A stretch of 64,000 bases of DNA from Micromonospora sp. WMMA1363. GTDB lineage: Bacteria > Actinomycetota > Actinomycetes > Mycobacteriales > Micromonosporaceae. Both the position numbers and the translations under genes were made by a program. The stretch is from NCBI RefSeq assembly GCF_030345795.1, contig NZ_JAUALB010000001.1:2720001-2784000 (forward strand), read 5' to 3'. Below are positions 42,729 to 51,905 of this stretch, one piece after another. The notes below the pieces were generated by a model that was given only the letters and a program-made list of their open reading frames with translations, ran no database searches and was not told the DNA's origin. The number at the start of each line of letters is the position of its first letter. Positions within the stretch are counted from its first letter, which is position 1.

Positions 42729-43034
42729 TCAACGCTCGCGGTCAAGGGCACGGCGGTGCCGCCCCGCCGATGTGGCGACGGTGGCGGGCCGGCGGGGTAC
42801 CACGGCGAAGCCAGGTCGGACGGGCCCCTTGACGTCCGGTGGGGTCAGCCTCGACGCGGCCGGTACCCGGGCCACACCGACCACGATGGGTGGGGCGAGC
42901 AGGTCCACCATGTAGGTGGGGAGATCGGGGCGGAGCGCCGACCACCGAGAGTCGTCGACCGACCAGTACCCGGTGGTGTCCTCGGCCCCCTCACTGGTCA
43001 GTGCATCGTCACCGGGCACACGGTGCTTGGCCAT
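42729..43034 (-). CDS. Small unknown protein
   Basis: This 101-residue protein starts MAKHRVPGDDALTSEGAEDT and has a central segment PTYMVDLLAPPIVVGVARV. The rest is Arg/Pro-rich. GGAGG lies 8 nt before the ATG, which favours real translation. I see no motif. It converges with katG and lies downstream of nothing obvious, separated from the nitroreductase gene by a terminator. Confidence 0.55.
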   Translation of the reverse strand: MAKHRVPGDDALTSEGAEDTTGYWSVDDSRWSALRPDLPTYMVDLLAPPIVVGVARVPAASRLTPPDVKGPVRPGFAVVPRRPATVATSAGRHRRALDRER

Positions 43035-43157
43035 GAGGAATGCCTCCACAAGCTGCGGGGGGCGGCCCCTGCGGGGTCGATGCGGCGGACATGGAGGCCA
43101 ACGAATCCGCCCCGAGCCCGGTGACGGGCGGACGCGACGGATGCCGCGGGTCAAGCA

Positions 43158-43220
43158 GGGCCCCTTGTACGACGCTTCGGATCTCTTGGGATCCGGCGAG
43201 CCGCGTCGACAAGGGGCCCT
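43158..43220 (-). terminator. Long inverted repeat after the Rv2466c-like gene
   Basis: AGGGCCCCTTGT...CGACGC and GCGTCGACAAGGGGCCCT pair over 18 bp with one bulged base. A smaller GGATC/GATCC hairpin lies inside. It begins 11 bp past the stop codon on the minus strand. Confidence 0.8.
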
Positions 43221-43230
43221 ACCACGCACC

Positions 43231-43854
43231 TCAGTCGAAAATGGGGTCGAGCTCGCGGGAACGCTTCAGCTCGTAGAAGCCGGGAATGCCAGCGACCAGC
43301 AGGATGCCGTCCCAGAGCCGGCCCGCGGCCTCGCCCCTGGGGGCCGGGGTGACGACCGGGCCGAAGAACGCCATCGGGGAGCCGTCCGGGCCCGGGGCGT
43401 GGATGACCGGGGTACCGACGTCGGTGCCGACCGGCCGCATCCCGGACTCGTGGCTGGCACGCAGCGCCTCGTCGTAGCCGGTGCTGTCGGCGGCGCCGGC
43501 CAGTTCCGGGTCCAGGCCGGCGTCGGTCAGCGCGGCAACGAACAGTTCCCTCGACCGCTTTTCCTGCCCGAGGTGGATGCGGGTGCCGAGCGCGGTGTAG
43601 AGGTTACGCAGCACGTCGGTGCCGTAGCGCTGCTCGGCGGCGATACAGACCCGCACCGGACCCCAGCCGGTCCGCATCAGCTCCTGGTAGTCCTCGGGCA
43701 GGTCCCGGCCCTCGTTGAGCACCGACAGGCTCATCACGTGGAAGCGGATATCCACTTCCCGGACCTGCTCGACCTCCAGCAGCCAACGGGACGTGATCCA
43801 CGCCCATGGGCAGATCGGGTCGAACCACATGTCGACGGTGACACGCTCGCTCAC
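43231..43854 (-). CDS. DsbA-family protein, Rv2466c-like (mycothiol-dependent nitroreductase type)
   Basis: This 207-residue thioredoxin-fold protein matches Rv2466c of Mycobacterium tuberculosis in its start (FDPICPWAWITSRWLLEV), the HVMSLSVLNE segment, WGPVRVCIAAEQ and the C-terminal FYELKRSRELDPIFD. Rv2466c reduces nitro drugs using mycothiol and has a CPWC active site. Here the motif is CPWA, so the second cysteine is missing. A monothiol mechanism with mycothiol alone would be needed. GTG 43854 follows AAGGGA at 8 nt. It faces pepN across a divergent promoter region. Confidence 0.88.
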   Translation of the reverse strand: MSERVTVDMWFDPICPWAWITSRWLLEVEQVREVDIRFHVMSLSVLNEGRDLPEDYQELMRTGWGPVRVCIAAEQRYGTDVLRNLYTALGTRIHLGQEKRSRELFVAALTDAGLDPELAGAADSTGYDEALRASHESGMRPVGTDVGTPVIHAPGPDGSPMAFFGPVVTPAPRGEAAGRLWDGILLVAGIPGFYELKRSRELDPIFD

Positions 43855-44060
43855 GGTGAGGTCCCTTCACGACGGGGACGCGTTCTCGGCGTCTGCACCG
43901 ATCTTCACCCCGCAGTCGGGCGGCCGACACCGGAATGAGAGCGTGACCTCGCCCACCGTTGCGCCCGGCCGCATGCAAGACTCGATCCGCGCGCCGTCAT
44001 GAGCGGTCGTCGGTCGACGCTGCGGTCGGCGTACGACGAGACCAGAGATGGAGACGAACA

Positions 44061-46616
44061 GTGCCGGGAGTGCGCAACCTGACGCAGGTGGAGGCCACCG
44101 AGCGTGGCCGCCTGCTCGACGTGGCCGGATACGACATCAGGCTGGACCTGTCGAGCGCCGTACGGGCCGAGGGTCGCACCTTCCGGTCGACCACGGAGAT
44201 TCGGTTCCGGTGCAGCGAGCCGGGGGCCAGCACGTTCATCGAGGTGGCGGCCGACTCGGTCCGGTCCGCGACGCTCAACGGCAGGCCGCTTGACCTGGCC
44301 GGCTGGTCGGCGGAGAAGGGGCTGACCCTGCCCGGGCTGGCCGCGGAGAACACGCTCGTGGTCGACGCGGACTTCGCGTACTCGACCAGCGGGCAGGGGC
44401 TGCACCGCACGGTGGACCCGGTCGACGGCGAGACCTACCTGTACAGCCAGTTCGAGACGGCGGACGCCCAACGCGTGTTCGCCGCCTTCGACCAGCCCGA
44501 CCTGAAGAGCGTCTACACCTGGCACGCCACCGTGCCGGCGCACTGGACGGTCGTCTCCACCATGCCGGCCGAGCGTGCGGAGCCTGCGGGCGACGGCCTG
44601 AAGACGGTCCGCTTCGTCACCTCGCCCCGGATGAGCACCTACATCACCGCGCTGTGCGCCGGGCCGTACCACGAGGTGCGCGACAGCCACGACGGCGTCG
44701 ACCTCGGCGTGTTCTGCCGGGCGTCGATGGCGCCGTACCTCGACTCCGACGACCTGTTCCTGATCACCAAGCAGGGTTTCGACTTCTTCCACACCCAGTT
44801 CGGGGTGCGCTACCCGCTGCCGAAGTACGACCAGCTCTGGGTGCCTGACTTCAACGCCGGCGCGATGGAGAACTTCGGCTGTGTCACACACGCCGAGTCG
44901 CACTACATCTTCCGCTCACAGGTCACCGACTACGAGTACGAGCAGCGCGCCAACACGATCCTGCACGAGCTGGCGCACATGTGGTTCGGCGACCTGGTCA
45001 CCATGCGCTGGTGGAACGACCTGTGGCTGAACGAGTCGTTCGCCGAGTGGGCCAGTCACTGGTGCAACACCAACGCCACCCGCTTCGCCGAGGCGTGGAC
45101 CACCTTCCTGTCCATCCGAAAAAACTGGGGCTACCGGCAGGACCAGCTCTCTTCCACCCACCCGGTCTACACCGAGATGCCGGACCTGGAGGCGGTCGAG
45201 GTCAACTTCGACGGCATCACCTACGCCAAGGGCGCGAGCGTGGTCAAGCAGCTCGTCGCGTACGTGGGTGAGAAGCCGTTCCTGGCCGGTCTGCGGTCGT
45301 ACTTCGACAAGCACGCCTGGGGCAACGCCACCTTCGACGACCTGCTGTCGGAGCTGGAGGCGGCCTCCGGGCGGGAACTGCGCAAGTTCGCCGCGCAGTG
45401 GCTGGAGACAGCGCAGGTCAACACGCTGCGCCCGGAGGTGACGGTCGGCGCCGACGGCAGCTACGAGCGGGTCGTGGTCCGCCAGGAGGCGCCGGTCGGC
45501 TACCCGACGCTGCGCACCCACCGGATCGGCGTGGGCCTGTACGACCTCACCGACGGTCGTCTGGTCCGACGCGAACGCGTCGAGGTGGACGTCGCCGGCG
45601 AGGCGACCGAGCTCACCCAGCTGGTCGGGGCCCGCGCCGCGGACGTGCTGCTGCTCAACGACGACGACCTCACATACGCGAAGCTGCGGCTGGACGAGCG
45701 TTCGATGGCGACCGTGGTACAGCACATCGCCGGGTTCGAGTCGTCGCTCGCCCGCGCGCTCTGCTGGACCGCGGCGTGGGACATGATCCGCGACGCCGAG
45801 CTGGCGGCCCGTGACTATCTGGCGCTGGTCCTCGCCGGCCTGCCCGCCGAGACGGACATCAACCTGGTCACCGCCACCCTGCGGCAGGCCACCTCCGCGC
45901 TCACCTTCTACGCCGACCCGGCGTGGGCGCCGAGCGGCTGGGCCGACCTGGCCCGGACCGCGAGGACCGCCCTCGCCGCCGCCGAGCCGGGCAGCGGCTT
46001 CCAGCTCGCCTGGGCCCGCGCGTACGCCTCCGCCGCCCGCTCATCGGAGGACCTGGCGACACTGCGGGGCTGGCTGAACGGCGGTGCCGTCCCGGCCGGC
46101 CTGACCGTCGACACCGAGCTGCGTTGGACGGTACTCGACGCGCTGGTGGCCAACGGCGCGGCCGGCCCCGCCGACGTGGAGGCAGAGCTGGCGGCGGACC
46201 GCACGGCCAGCGGTGAACGGGAGGCCGCGTACGCCCACGCGCTCGTGCCGACGCCGGAGAACAAGGCCGCGGTCTGGGCTCAGCTGACCGGCCCGGACCC
46301 GCTGCCGAACTGGCGGAACCGGGCACTGCTCATGGGCTTCGCCCACCCGACGCAGGTCGAGCTGGTCCGGCCCTACCGGGACCGGTTCTTCGCCACCGTG
46401 GCGCAGGTCTGGGCCAGCCGGGACAGCGAGCCGGCGCAGGAGTTCGCGCAGCTGGGCTACCCGGCGTACCTGGTCGAGGACGACACCGTGGCGGCGACCG
46501 ACGCGTGGCTGGCCGGCGAGGGCCACCCCGCGCCGCTGCGGCGGCTGGTCACCGAGGGCCGCGACGGCGTGGTCCGGGCCCTCCGGGCCCGCGCCAAGGA
46601 CACGCGGAGCGCATGA
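44061..46616 (+). CDS. pepN: Aminopeptidase N
   Basis: This 851-residue M1 metallopeptidase removes N-terminal amino acids from peptides in the cytoplasm. It shows GAMEN at 267-271, the zinc motif HELAH at 302-306 with Glu325 in NESFAEW, and the ERAP1-like C-terminal domain. Length is typical for actinobacterial PepN. GTG 44061 follows GGAG at 7 nt; an upstream in-frame start at 43959 lies in non-coding-like sequence. A strong terminator follows. Neighbours give no pathway. Confidence 0.96.
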   Translation: MPGVRNLTQVEATERGRLLDVAGYDIRLDLSSAVRAEGRTFRSTTEIRFRCSEPGASTFIEVAADSVRSATLNGRPLDLAGWSAEKGLTLPGLAAENTLVVDADFAYSTSGQGLHRTVDPVDGETYLYSQFETADAQRVFAAFDQPDLKSVYTWHATVPAHWTVVSTMPAERAEPAGDGLKTVRFVTSPRMSTYITALCAGPYHEVRDSHDGVDLGVFCRASMAPYLDSDDLFLITKQGFDFFHTQFGVRYPLPKYDQLWVPDFNAGAMENFGCVTHAESHYIFRSQVTDYEYEQRANTILHELAHMWFGDLVTMRWWNDLWLNESFAEWASHWCNTNATRFAEAWTTFLSIRKNWGYRQDQLSSTHPVYTEMPDLEAVEVNFDGITYAKGASVVKQLVAYVGEKPFLAGLRSYFDKHAWGNATFDDLLSELEAASGRELRKFAAQWLETAQVNTLRPEVTVGADGSYERVVVRQEAPVGYPTLRTHRIGVGLYDLTDGRLVRRERVEVDVAGEATELTQLVGARAADVLLLNDDDLTYAKLRLDERSMATVVQHIAGFESSLARALCWTAAWDMIRDAELAARDYLALVLAGLPAETDINLVTATLRQATSALTFYADPAWAPSGWADLARTARTALAAAEPGSGFQLAWARAYASAARSSEDLATLRGWLNGGAVPAGLTVDTELRWTVLDALVANGAAGPADVEAELAADRTASGEREAAYAHALVPTPENKAAVWAQLTGPDPLPNWRNRALLMGFAHPTQVELVRPYRDRFFATVAQVWASRDSEPAQEFAQLGYPAYLVEDDTVAATDAWLAGEGHPAPLRRLVTEGRDGVVRALRARAKDTRSA

Positions 46617-46663
46617 GCGGGAGCACGGGCGGCACCTCCGACCGGCCCCGCTGACAGCGGCGG

Positions 46664-46705
46664 CACCACGCCCGGCCCGCGTTGAAGCGCGGGCCGGGCG
46701 TGGTG
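46664..46705. terminator. Bidirectional terminator, 18-bp perfect stem
   Basis: CACCACGCCCGGCCCGCG pairs perfectly with its partner across a 6-nt loop TTGAAG. It lies between convergent pepN and the DUF5130 gene. Confidence 0.9.
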
Positions 46706-46728
46706 GGCCGGGGCGTACGGGCGGTCGC

Positions 46729-47160
46729 TCAGCCCTTGCCGGCGTGGCTGGCGAGCTGGTCGAGGCCGGTGATGATGCCGCCGGTCAGGTCACCGCCGCC
46801 GAAGGCGGCGACCATGGAGAGCGCGGCGAGTTTCGTGTACGTGTCGGGGATGCGCTTGCGGGCGTACCTGCCGGTGACTATCTCCAGCTGCCGCTGGTTC
46901 GGCGAGATCGCGATCAGCACGGACCGGTCGGGCTCGGCGAGCTGGCGGTGCAGCCGCTCGGCATGCTCCCGGATCGGCTCGTCGAGACCACCGACGAAGA
47001 CCGAGAAGATCAGCCCGGTGCCCAGGTCGGCCAGGCGCAACGCCTCGTCGACGCGCAGCAGCTGGCGGGTCGAGAACGGCCCGTCCAGCACGTCGGGCGG
47101 ACTCCCCGTCCCGGACTGGGGCTGCATCTCACCAACGGTCACTTGCGCCTCCGGTTCCAC
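46729..47160 (-). CDS. DUF5130-like protein
   Basis: This 143-residue protein has the pattern LLRVDEALRLADLGTGLIFSVFVGGLDEP and VLIAISPNQRQLEIVTGRYARKRIPD that I associate with DUF5130, a family with a TPM-like fold. There is no signal peptide. The C-terminal Gly-rich end (AAFGGGDLTGGI) may be a membrane-proximal segment. It overlaps the upstream membrane protein gene by 32 nt and so is translated with it. The function is unknown. Confidence 0.7.
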   Translation of the reverse strand: MEPEAQVTVGEMQPQSGTGSPPDVLDGPFSTRQLLRVDEALRLADLGTGLIFSVFVGGLDEPIREHAERLHRQLAEPDRSVLIAISPNQRQLEIVTGRYARKRIPDTYTKLAALSMVAAFGGGDLTGGIITGLDQLASHAGKG

Positions 47161-47431
47161 CGACCGGCGCCTCGATGCCGGCCTGCTCCTGCTTGCCGCT
47201 GGTCAGCGCGGGTGCCTGCGCCCCGGCGGTCAACGCGGTGCCGGCCGAGTCGGCCAGCTCCTCCGGACTGCTCAGGAACCAGACCGGAGTGAAGTCGTAG
47301 GGCCGGCCCGGCCGGTAGCGCTTACCACCACCACCGCCGCCACGGCTGCCGACATACGCCACACCGGCGATCACCAGCACCGCGGCCGCCGGGATGCCGA
47401 CGAAGACCAGCAACGTCTCGGTTACAGACAA
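47129..47431 (-). CDS. Small single-pass membrane protein coupled to DUF5130 gene
   Basis: This protein of about 100 residues starts SVTETLLVFVGIPAAAVLVIAGVAYVG, one transmembrane helix. It then has a Gly/Lys-rich turn, a segment RPYDFTPVWFLSSPEELAD and a polar tail. TTG 47431 is a guess; another TTG at 47488 would add 19 residues. The 32-nt overlap with the next gene supports a shared role at the membrane. Confidence 0.65.
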   Translation of the reverse strand: MSVTETLLVFVGIPAAAVLVIAGVAYVGSRGGGGGGKRYRPGRPYDFTPVWFLSSPEELADSAGTALTAGAQAPALTSGKQEQAGIEAPVGGTGGASDRW

Positions 47432-47484
47432 TCCCAACGCCCCCAGGCGAAAGAGAGACCAGGAATTCCGGGTCGGGTGGACGA

Positions 47485-48951
47485 TCAAGCAGACGATTCC
47501 CCGACTCCGCTTGTGGTATTCACGTTAGCGGAGCCGACCGCCCGCCAGATTGCGGGGTGGCGATCCCATCCGCCACTGCAGCGCTCGAGTTGCGCAGCCG
47601 TGGCGATCAACCTCGCGTCATCGCCGTACCGGCCGCTGAGCAGCACCCCGACCGGCAGCCCCTCGGCGGTCACCCCGACCGGCAGCGACACCGACGGATC
47701 GCCCGTGACGTTGAAGATGGCGCAGTACGGCGAGAACCGCCGTTGCCGGTCGAAGTCCTCCGCCGGGTCGCGCCCCTGGGTGAACCACCCGACCGGTGCC
47801 TGCGGCGCCGCGAGCGTGGGGCAGAGCAGCAGGTCGCAGCCGGCGGTGCGGCGAATGCCGAGGCGCACCTGCGCCTGGAGTTCGCCGAGCGTGGCGGTGA
47901 GGGTGGCGGCGGAGACGGCCGCGCCGCGCTCCCGCAGCAGCCGGGTCAGCGGCAACAGCCGTCCCTCCCGTTCCGGCGGGACCGGGACGAGTGCCAGCAC
48001 GTACCAGATGATCTCGAACAGCGGCCACGCCGCCGGCGTGAGCGGCGACGACACCTCGACCACCTCGTGCCCGACGGCGGTGAGCAGCGCGGCGGCGCGG
48101 TCCACGGCGGCCACGCAGTCAGGGTGCACCGGCTCGTCGGCGAGCATCGGGGCGGTGAAGCGCCCGATCCGCAGCCGCCCCGGCTCGGCGGCCCGCGCGG
48201 CGGCCAGCCATCCACCGGCGGGCGGAAGCGGCGCCAGGTACGGCTCCCCCGGGACCGGCTGGGACAGCACGTCGAGCAGCGCCGCGACATCGGCGACGGT
48301 ACGGCCGATCGGGCCGTTGCTCGGCAGGCCGTACGCCCCGAACCCGACCGGCCCACCGGAGACCAGCCCCCGGCTGGGCTTGTACCCGACCAGTCCACAC
48401 ATCGCCGCCGGGATGCGCAGCGACCCGCCGCCGTCGGAGCCCTGGGCGATCGGCACGAGCCCGGCCGCCACCGCGGCCGCCGCCCCACCGCTGGAGCCGC
48501 CGGCCGTGCACGTGAGATCCCACGGGTTGCGGGCCGGCGGCGCGACAAGGCCTTCCGAGTAGAGCGAACAGCCCAGCTCGGAGGTGCTGCTCTTGCCGAG
48601 GCTGACCAGGCCGGCACCCCGCATGAACCGGACCACGTCCGCGTCGAGCGGGGGAACGAAGTCGACGAAGGCGGCCGAGCCGAAGGTGGTGCGCACGCCC
48701 GCGGTGAGCGTCAGATCCTTGATCGCGGTCGGCACCCCGTGCAGCGCTCCACGTGCCCCGACGGGCACGGCGTCCGCCGCGTCGGCGGCGGTCAGCGCCG
48801 CCTCCGGGGTGACCGTGACGAACGCGCCGACGGTGGCGCCGAGCGCGGCCACCCGGGTGAGCTGGTGCTCGACCAACTGACGGCTGGTCAGCTCGCCGCG
48901 CGCGATCGCCGCGGCCTGCTCCAGTGCGGTGAGGTCGTGCGGCTCGGCCAT
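47485..48951 (-). CDS. Amidase-signature family enzyme
   Basis: This 488-residue protein has the Ser-Ser-Lys catalytic set of amidases: Lys78 in AIKDLT, the cis-Ser in GGSSGG at about 153, and nucleophile Ser177 in GSDGGGS. It hydrolyses an amide or related bond. ATG 48951 (MAEPHDLTALEQ) fits the family start. It is the last gene of the leftward run that begins with kynA, 173 bp beyond the ACMSD gene. A role in the kynurenine pathway, for example as a formamidase substitute, is only a guess. GatA itself is excluded by lack of GatB/C. Confidence 0.88.
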   Translation of the reverse strand: MAEPHDLTALEQAAAIARGELTSRQLVEHQLTRVAALGATVGAFVTVTPEAALTAADAADAVPVGARGALHGVPTAIKDLTLTAGVRTTFGSAAFVDFVPPLDADVVRFMRGAGLVSLGKSSTSELGCSLYSEGLVAPPARNPWDLTCTAGGSSGGAAAAVAAGLVPIAQGSDGGGSLRIPAAMCGLVGYKPSRGLVSGGPVGFGAYGLPSNGPIGRTVADVAALLDVLSQPVPGEPYLAPLPPAGGWLAAARAAEPGRLRIGRFTAPMLADEPVHPDCVAAVDRAAALLTAVGHEVVEVSSPLTPAAWPLFEIIWYVLALVPVPPEREGRLLPLTRLLRERGAAVSAATLTATLGELQAQVRLGIRRTAGCDLLLCPTLAAPQAPVGWFTQGRDPAEDFDRQRRFSPYCAIFNVTGDPSVSLPVGVTAEGLPVGVLLSGRYGDDARLIATAAQLERCSGGWDRHPAIWRAVGSANVNTTSGVGESSA

Positions 48952-49124
48952 GCCCTCATCCTGCCCGGCAGCGCACCTGAACGCACTCGTCACGCGCCGG
49001 CGCAGCGCGCCGACCGGCGCCGGGCGACTGGTCGCGGCCCGGCCCCTGACCCCGCGGCCGGGGTTGCCACCGGCGGCCGGACAGGTGCCGGCGGCACGGG
49101 CGCGGCAGCGTCGGCCGGGCGACC

Positions 49125-50126
49125 TCAGCCGTACAGGAAACGCAGGGCGTTGCGGGAGAGCAGCCGGTCGCGCTGGTCGGCGGTGAGGAAGTCGGACCGG
49201 TGCACCACCGCGCCGACCGGCCGTTCCCCCAGCGGGTACGGGTAGTCGCTGCCCACCAGCACCCGGTCGACCCCCATCGTGTCGACGAGCAGGCGCAGCG
49301 CGGCCGGCTCGAACACCACCGAGTCGACGTGGAACCGGTCGACGTACGAGCTGGGCGGGGCGGCCGAGGCGCCGCGGACCAGGTCACCACGCCGGTGCCA
49401 GGCGTTGTCCGCGCGGCCGAGCCAGAACGGAAAGCTGCCGCCGCCGTGCGCGAAACAGATCCGCAGCGTCTCCGGCACCCGGTCGAAGACCCCGCCGAGG
49501 ATCATCGCCAGCATCGAGAGGTGGGTTTCGGCGGGCATCCCGGTGAGCCAGCGGGCCATCCACCGGTCCAGCCGGGGCCCGCCGGACATGTCCCACGGGT
49601 GGACGAGGACCGGCGCGCCCACCTCGGCGCAGTGGGTGAGGAACTCGACGGTCCCCCCGTCGTCGAGGTCACGGTCGCCGACGTGGTTCCCGATCTCCAC
49701 GCCGACGTGCCCGGCCGCGAGGCAGCGGTCCAGCTCGACGCAGGCGGCCTCCGGATCCTGCAACGGCACCTGGCAGAACGGCACCAGTCGGTCGCCGCCA
49801 CCGGCGGTGACCTCCAGCGTCAGGTCGTTGAAGATTCGGGCCACCTTGACCGCCTGGTCGGCGGGCCGGTCGTAGCAGAAGAAGACCGGCGTCGGCGAGA
49901 CCACCTGCAGGTCGACGCCGTCGGCGGCCATGTCGGCGAGCCGGGTGTCCGCGTCCCAGCACTCCGCGCCGACCGGCCGGAACTCCGTCTCGCCGACCAT
50001 GATCATGGCCGCGTGTTCGGAGTCGACCCGCAGCCAGGGCCAACCGGACCCCCCGCACGCCGCACCGAGGTCCGGCCAGCCCCTCGGTACGACGTGCGTG
50101 TGCACGTCCACGATCCGAGCGCGCAT
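49125..50126 (-). CDS. nbaD: 2-amino-3-carboxymuconate-6-semialdehyde decarboxylase (ACMSD)
   Basis: This 333-residue amidohydrolase-fold enzyme shows all zinc and catalytic residues of ACMSD: His9 and His11 (DVHTHVVP), His176 (LVHPWDM), His227 (FAHGGG) and Asp294 (GSDYPYPLGE). These align one-for-one with the bacterial enzyme. It converts aminocarboxymuconate semialdehyde to aminomuconate semialdehyde, which steers carbon away from quinolinate. The ATG overlaps the nbaC stop as TGATG. It follows nbaC as in the nba operon. Confidence 0.95.
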   Translation of the reverse strand: MRARIVDVHTHVVPRGWPDLGAACGGSGWPWLRVDSEHAAMIMVGETEFRPVGAECWDADTRLADMAADGVDLQVVSPTPVFFCYDRPADQAVKVARIFNDLTLEVTAGGGDRLVPFCQVPLQDPEAACVELDRCLAAGHVGVEIGNHVGDRDLDDGGTVEFLTHCAEVGAPVLVHPWDMSGGPRLDRWMARWLTGMPAETHLSMLAMILGGVFDRVPETLRICFAHGGGSFPFWLGRADNAWHRRGDLVRGASAAPPSSYVDRFHVDSVVFEPAALRLLVDTMGVDRVLVGSDYPYPLGERPVGAVVHRSDFLTADQRDRLLSRNALRFLYG

Positions 50127-50650
50127 CAGCCCTTGCCCGGGTGCAGCGCACCGCAGTTGTCACAGGTACGCGCCTTCTCGTCGGCGTAGAACGCCGAGAA
50201 GACCGGGGGCAGGTCGGCGGCGATGTCACGGACCTGGAGCTCCACCTCGTGCACCTTGTGGTTGCACCTGGGGCAGTACCACTGGAACTTCTCCAGCGTG
50301 CCCTCCTCGCGGACCCGCTCGACGACCATCCCGATCGAGCCGGCCTCGGGCCGCTGGGGTGAATGCGGGGTGTTGCGCGGCAACATCCACATCTGGCCCT
50401 CGCGGATGTGCACCGTCCGCGGCCCCTCCGGGAGCATCAGGTCGACATGCATGTTGCCCTTGACCTGGTAGAAGAATTCCTCGTACGGGTCGACGTGGAA
50501 ATCGGTGCGCTGGTTCGGGCCGCCCACCACCATGACGATGAAGTCATCGCTGCCGGGCAGCATCTCCTTGTTGCCCACCGGCGGCTTCAGCAGGTGCTGG
50601 TGCTCCGCGATCCACCCGGGGAAGCTGAACGGCTCGACGATCTCACTCAC
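50126..50650 (-). CDS. nbaC: 3-hydroxyanthranilate 3,4-dioxygenase
   Basis: This 174-residue cupin oxygenase opens the ring of 3-hydroxyanthranilate. Iron ligands His52, Glu58 and His96 are present ([14 protein letters not shown]). The second iron site of bacterial enzymes is formed by Cys125, Cys128, Cys162 and Cys165 (CPRC, CDNC). GTG 50650 follows AGGAGG at 6 nt and overlaps the upstream stop. The gene lies between the deaminase and ACMSD genes, matching its place in the pathway. Confidence 0.96.
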   Translation of the reverse strand: MSEIVEPFSFPGWIAEHQHLLKPPVGNKEMLPGSDDFIVMVVGGPNQRTDFHVDPYEEFFYQVKGNMHVDLMLPEGPRTVHIREGQMWMLPRNTPHSPQRPEAGSIGMVVERVREEGTLEKFQWYCPRCNHKVHEVELQVRDIAADLPPVFSAFYADEKARTCDNCGALHPGKG

Positions 50651-51078
50651 GACTGGCCTCCTTGACGGAGCAGGGCGACGGCTTGCATCTCGATCAGCAG
50701 GTGCGGGTGCGGCAGCTGGTGGACGGCCACCGTGGTCCTGGTCGGTCCGGTCGCGTCGAAGAACTCGGCCCACACCTCGTTGTAGCCACCGAAGTCGTTC
50801 ATGTTGACCAGGTACGACGTCACCTGGACCAGGTCGACGAGGTCCGCACCGACCGACCGCAGCAGGTCGCGGACGTTCTCGATGACCGCCCGCGTCTGCG
50901 CCCGGATGTCCAGGTTGGTCGTCCCGAACCCGTCCACCTCGACCCCGGCGAACGTGTTGTCCGGCCGGCGGGCGGACGTACCGGAGACGAAGACGAACCC
51001 GCCGGCGACCTTGACGTGCGGGAACGCCCCACGCGGCACCGCCTTGCCGGCCACCACCCGCGCCTCACCCCCACTCAC
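50647..51078 (-). CDS. nbaF: 2-aminomuconate deaminase, RidA-like
   Basis: This 143-residue protein belongs to the RidA/YjgF family ([15 protein letters not shown], then [25 protein letters not shown]). In nba-type clusters this family member deaminates 2-aminomuconate to 4-oxalocrotonate. It is a little longer than plain RidA. Position between the decarboxylase and 3-hydroxyanthranilate dioxygenase genes supports the role rather than a general enamine deaminase. Confidence 0.88.
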   Translation of the reverse strand: MSGGEARVVAGKAVPRGAFPHVKVAGGFVFVSGTSARRPDNTFAGVEVDGFGTTNLDIRAQTRAVIENVRDLLRSVGADLVDLVQVTSYLVNMNDFGGYNEVWAEFFDATGPTRTTVAVHQLPHPHLLIEMQAVALLRQGGQS

Positions 51079-51131
51079 GACAGGTCACCTCCCGACACCG
51101 CGGCGGGCCGGCCAACGCCCCGTCCCGGCGC

Positions 51132-51905
51132 TCACGACGACGCTCGCAGCGACGCCGTGCCGAGCTTCTCCACGACGGCCCGGACGTACGCACCCGGACG
51201 CAGCGGCACGGCGGCCGTGGCCGCACCGGCCAGGAAGACCCAGCCCTCGCGGAGTCGAACCCCGTGCCGGCCGGCGAGCCGGATGCCCTCGTCCAACGCC
51301 CGGCGCGGATCGCCGAGGACCGCCGCGGTCGAGCCGACCTGGGCGACCCGGCCATCGATCTCCAGCAGCACACCGAGGTTGTCCAGGCCCTCCGGGACCG
51401 GGCACCAGGGCCCGACCACGAACGCGCCGGCGGAGGTGTTGTCGGCGATGACATCGGGCAGGGAGAAGGTGAAGTTGGCGTACCGGGAGTCGATCAGCTC
51501 GATCGCGGGGGCGACCGCGCGGACCGCGTCGGTGAAGTCGGCGACCGGCTCACCGGGCTCGGGGAGCCGATCCAGCAGGAAGGCCACCTCCGGCTCGACC
51601 CGGGGGTGGATGAAGTCGTCGACGGCAACGGTGCCGCCGTCGGGGACCCGCATCACGTCGGTGAGCCGGCCCCAGATCACCTCGTCCACGCCGACCTGCG
51701 CCATCTTCGCCTTGCTGGTCAACCCCAGCTTGAGGCCCACCAGCCGCTCACCGCGGTCGAGCCGGCGCTCCAGCAGCGCGGTCTGCACCGCGTACGCGGC
51801 GTCCACGTCCAGGCCCGTCTCGGCGGCCAGTTGCGGGATCGCGGTGCCGGTGTCGGCCGCCGCGCCCAGCTTCCCGGCGATCCCGGCGATGTCCGGACCG
51901 ATCAT
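51132..51905 (-). CDS. nbaG: 4-oxalocrotonate decarboxylase
   Basis: This 257-residue protein is of the hydratase/decarboxylase family. [19 protein letters not shown] matches XylI-type decarboxylases, and metal-site residues are in EPEVAF. EVIDSR-like [10 protein letters not shown] and ADNTSAGAF are also conserved. It turns 4-oxalocrotonate into 2-oxopent-4-enoate and usually works in complex with the hydratase, encoded here at 54114. The ATG overlaps the aldolase stop. Confidence 0.9.
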   Translation of the reverse strand: MIGPDIAGIAGKLGAAADTGTAIPQLAAETGLDVDAAYAVQTALLERRLDRGERLVGLKLGLTSKAKMAQVGVDEVIWGRLTDVMRVPDGGTVAVDDFIHPRVEPEVAFLLDRLPEPGEPVADFTDAVRAVAPAIELIDSRYANFTFSLPDVIADNTSAGAFVVGPWCPVPEGLDNLGVLLEIDGRVAQVGSTAAVLGDPRRALDEGIRLAGRHGVRLREGWVFLAGAATAAVPLRPGAYVRAVVEKLGTASLRASS

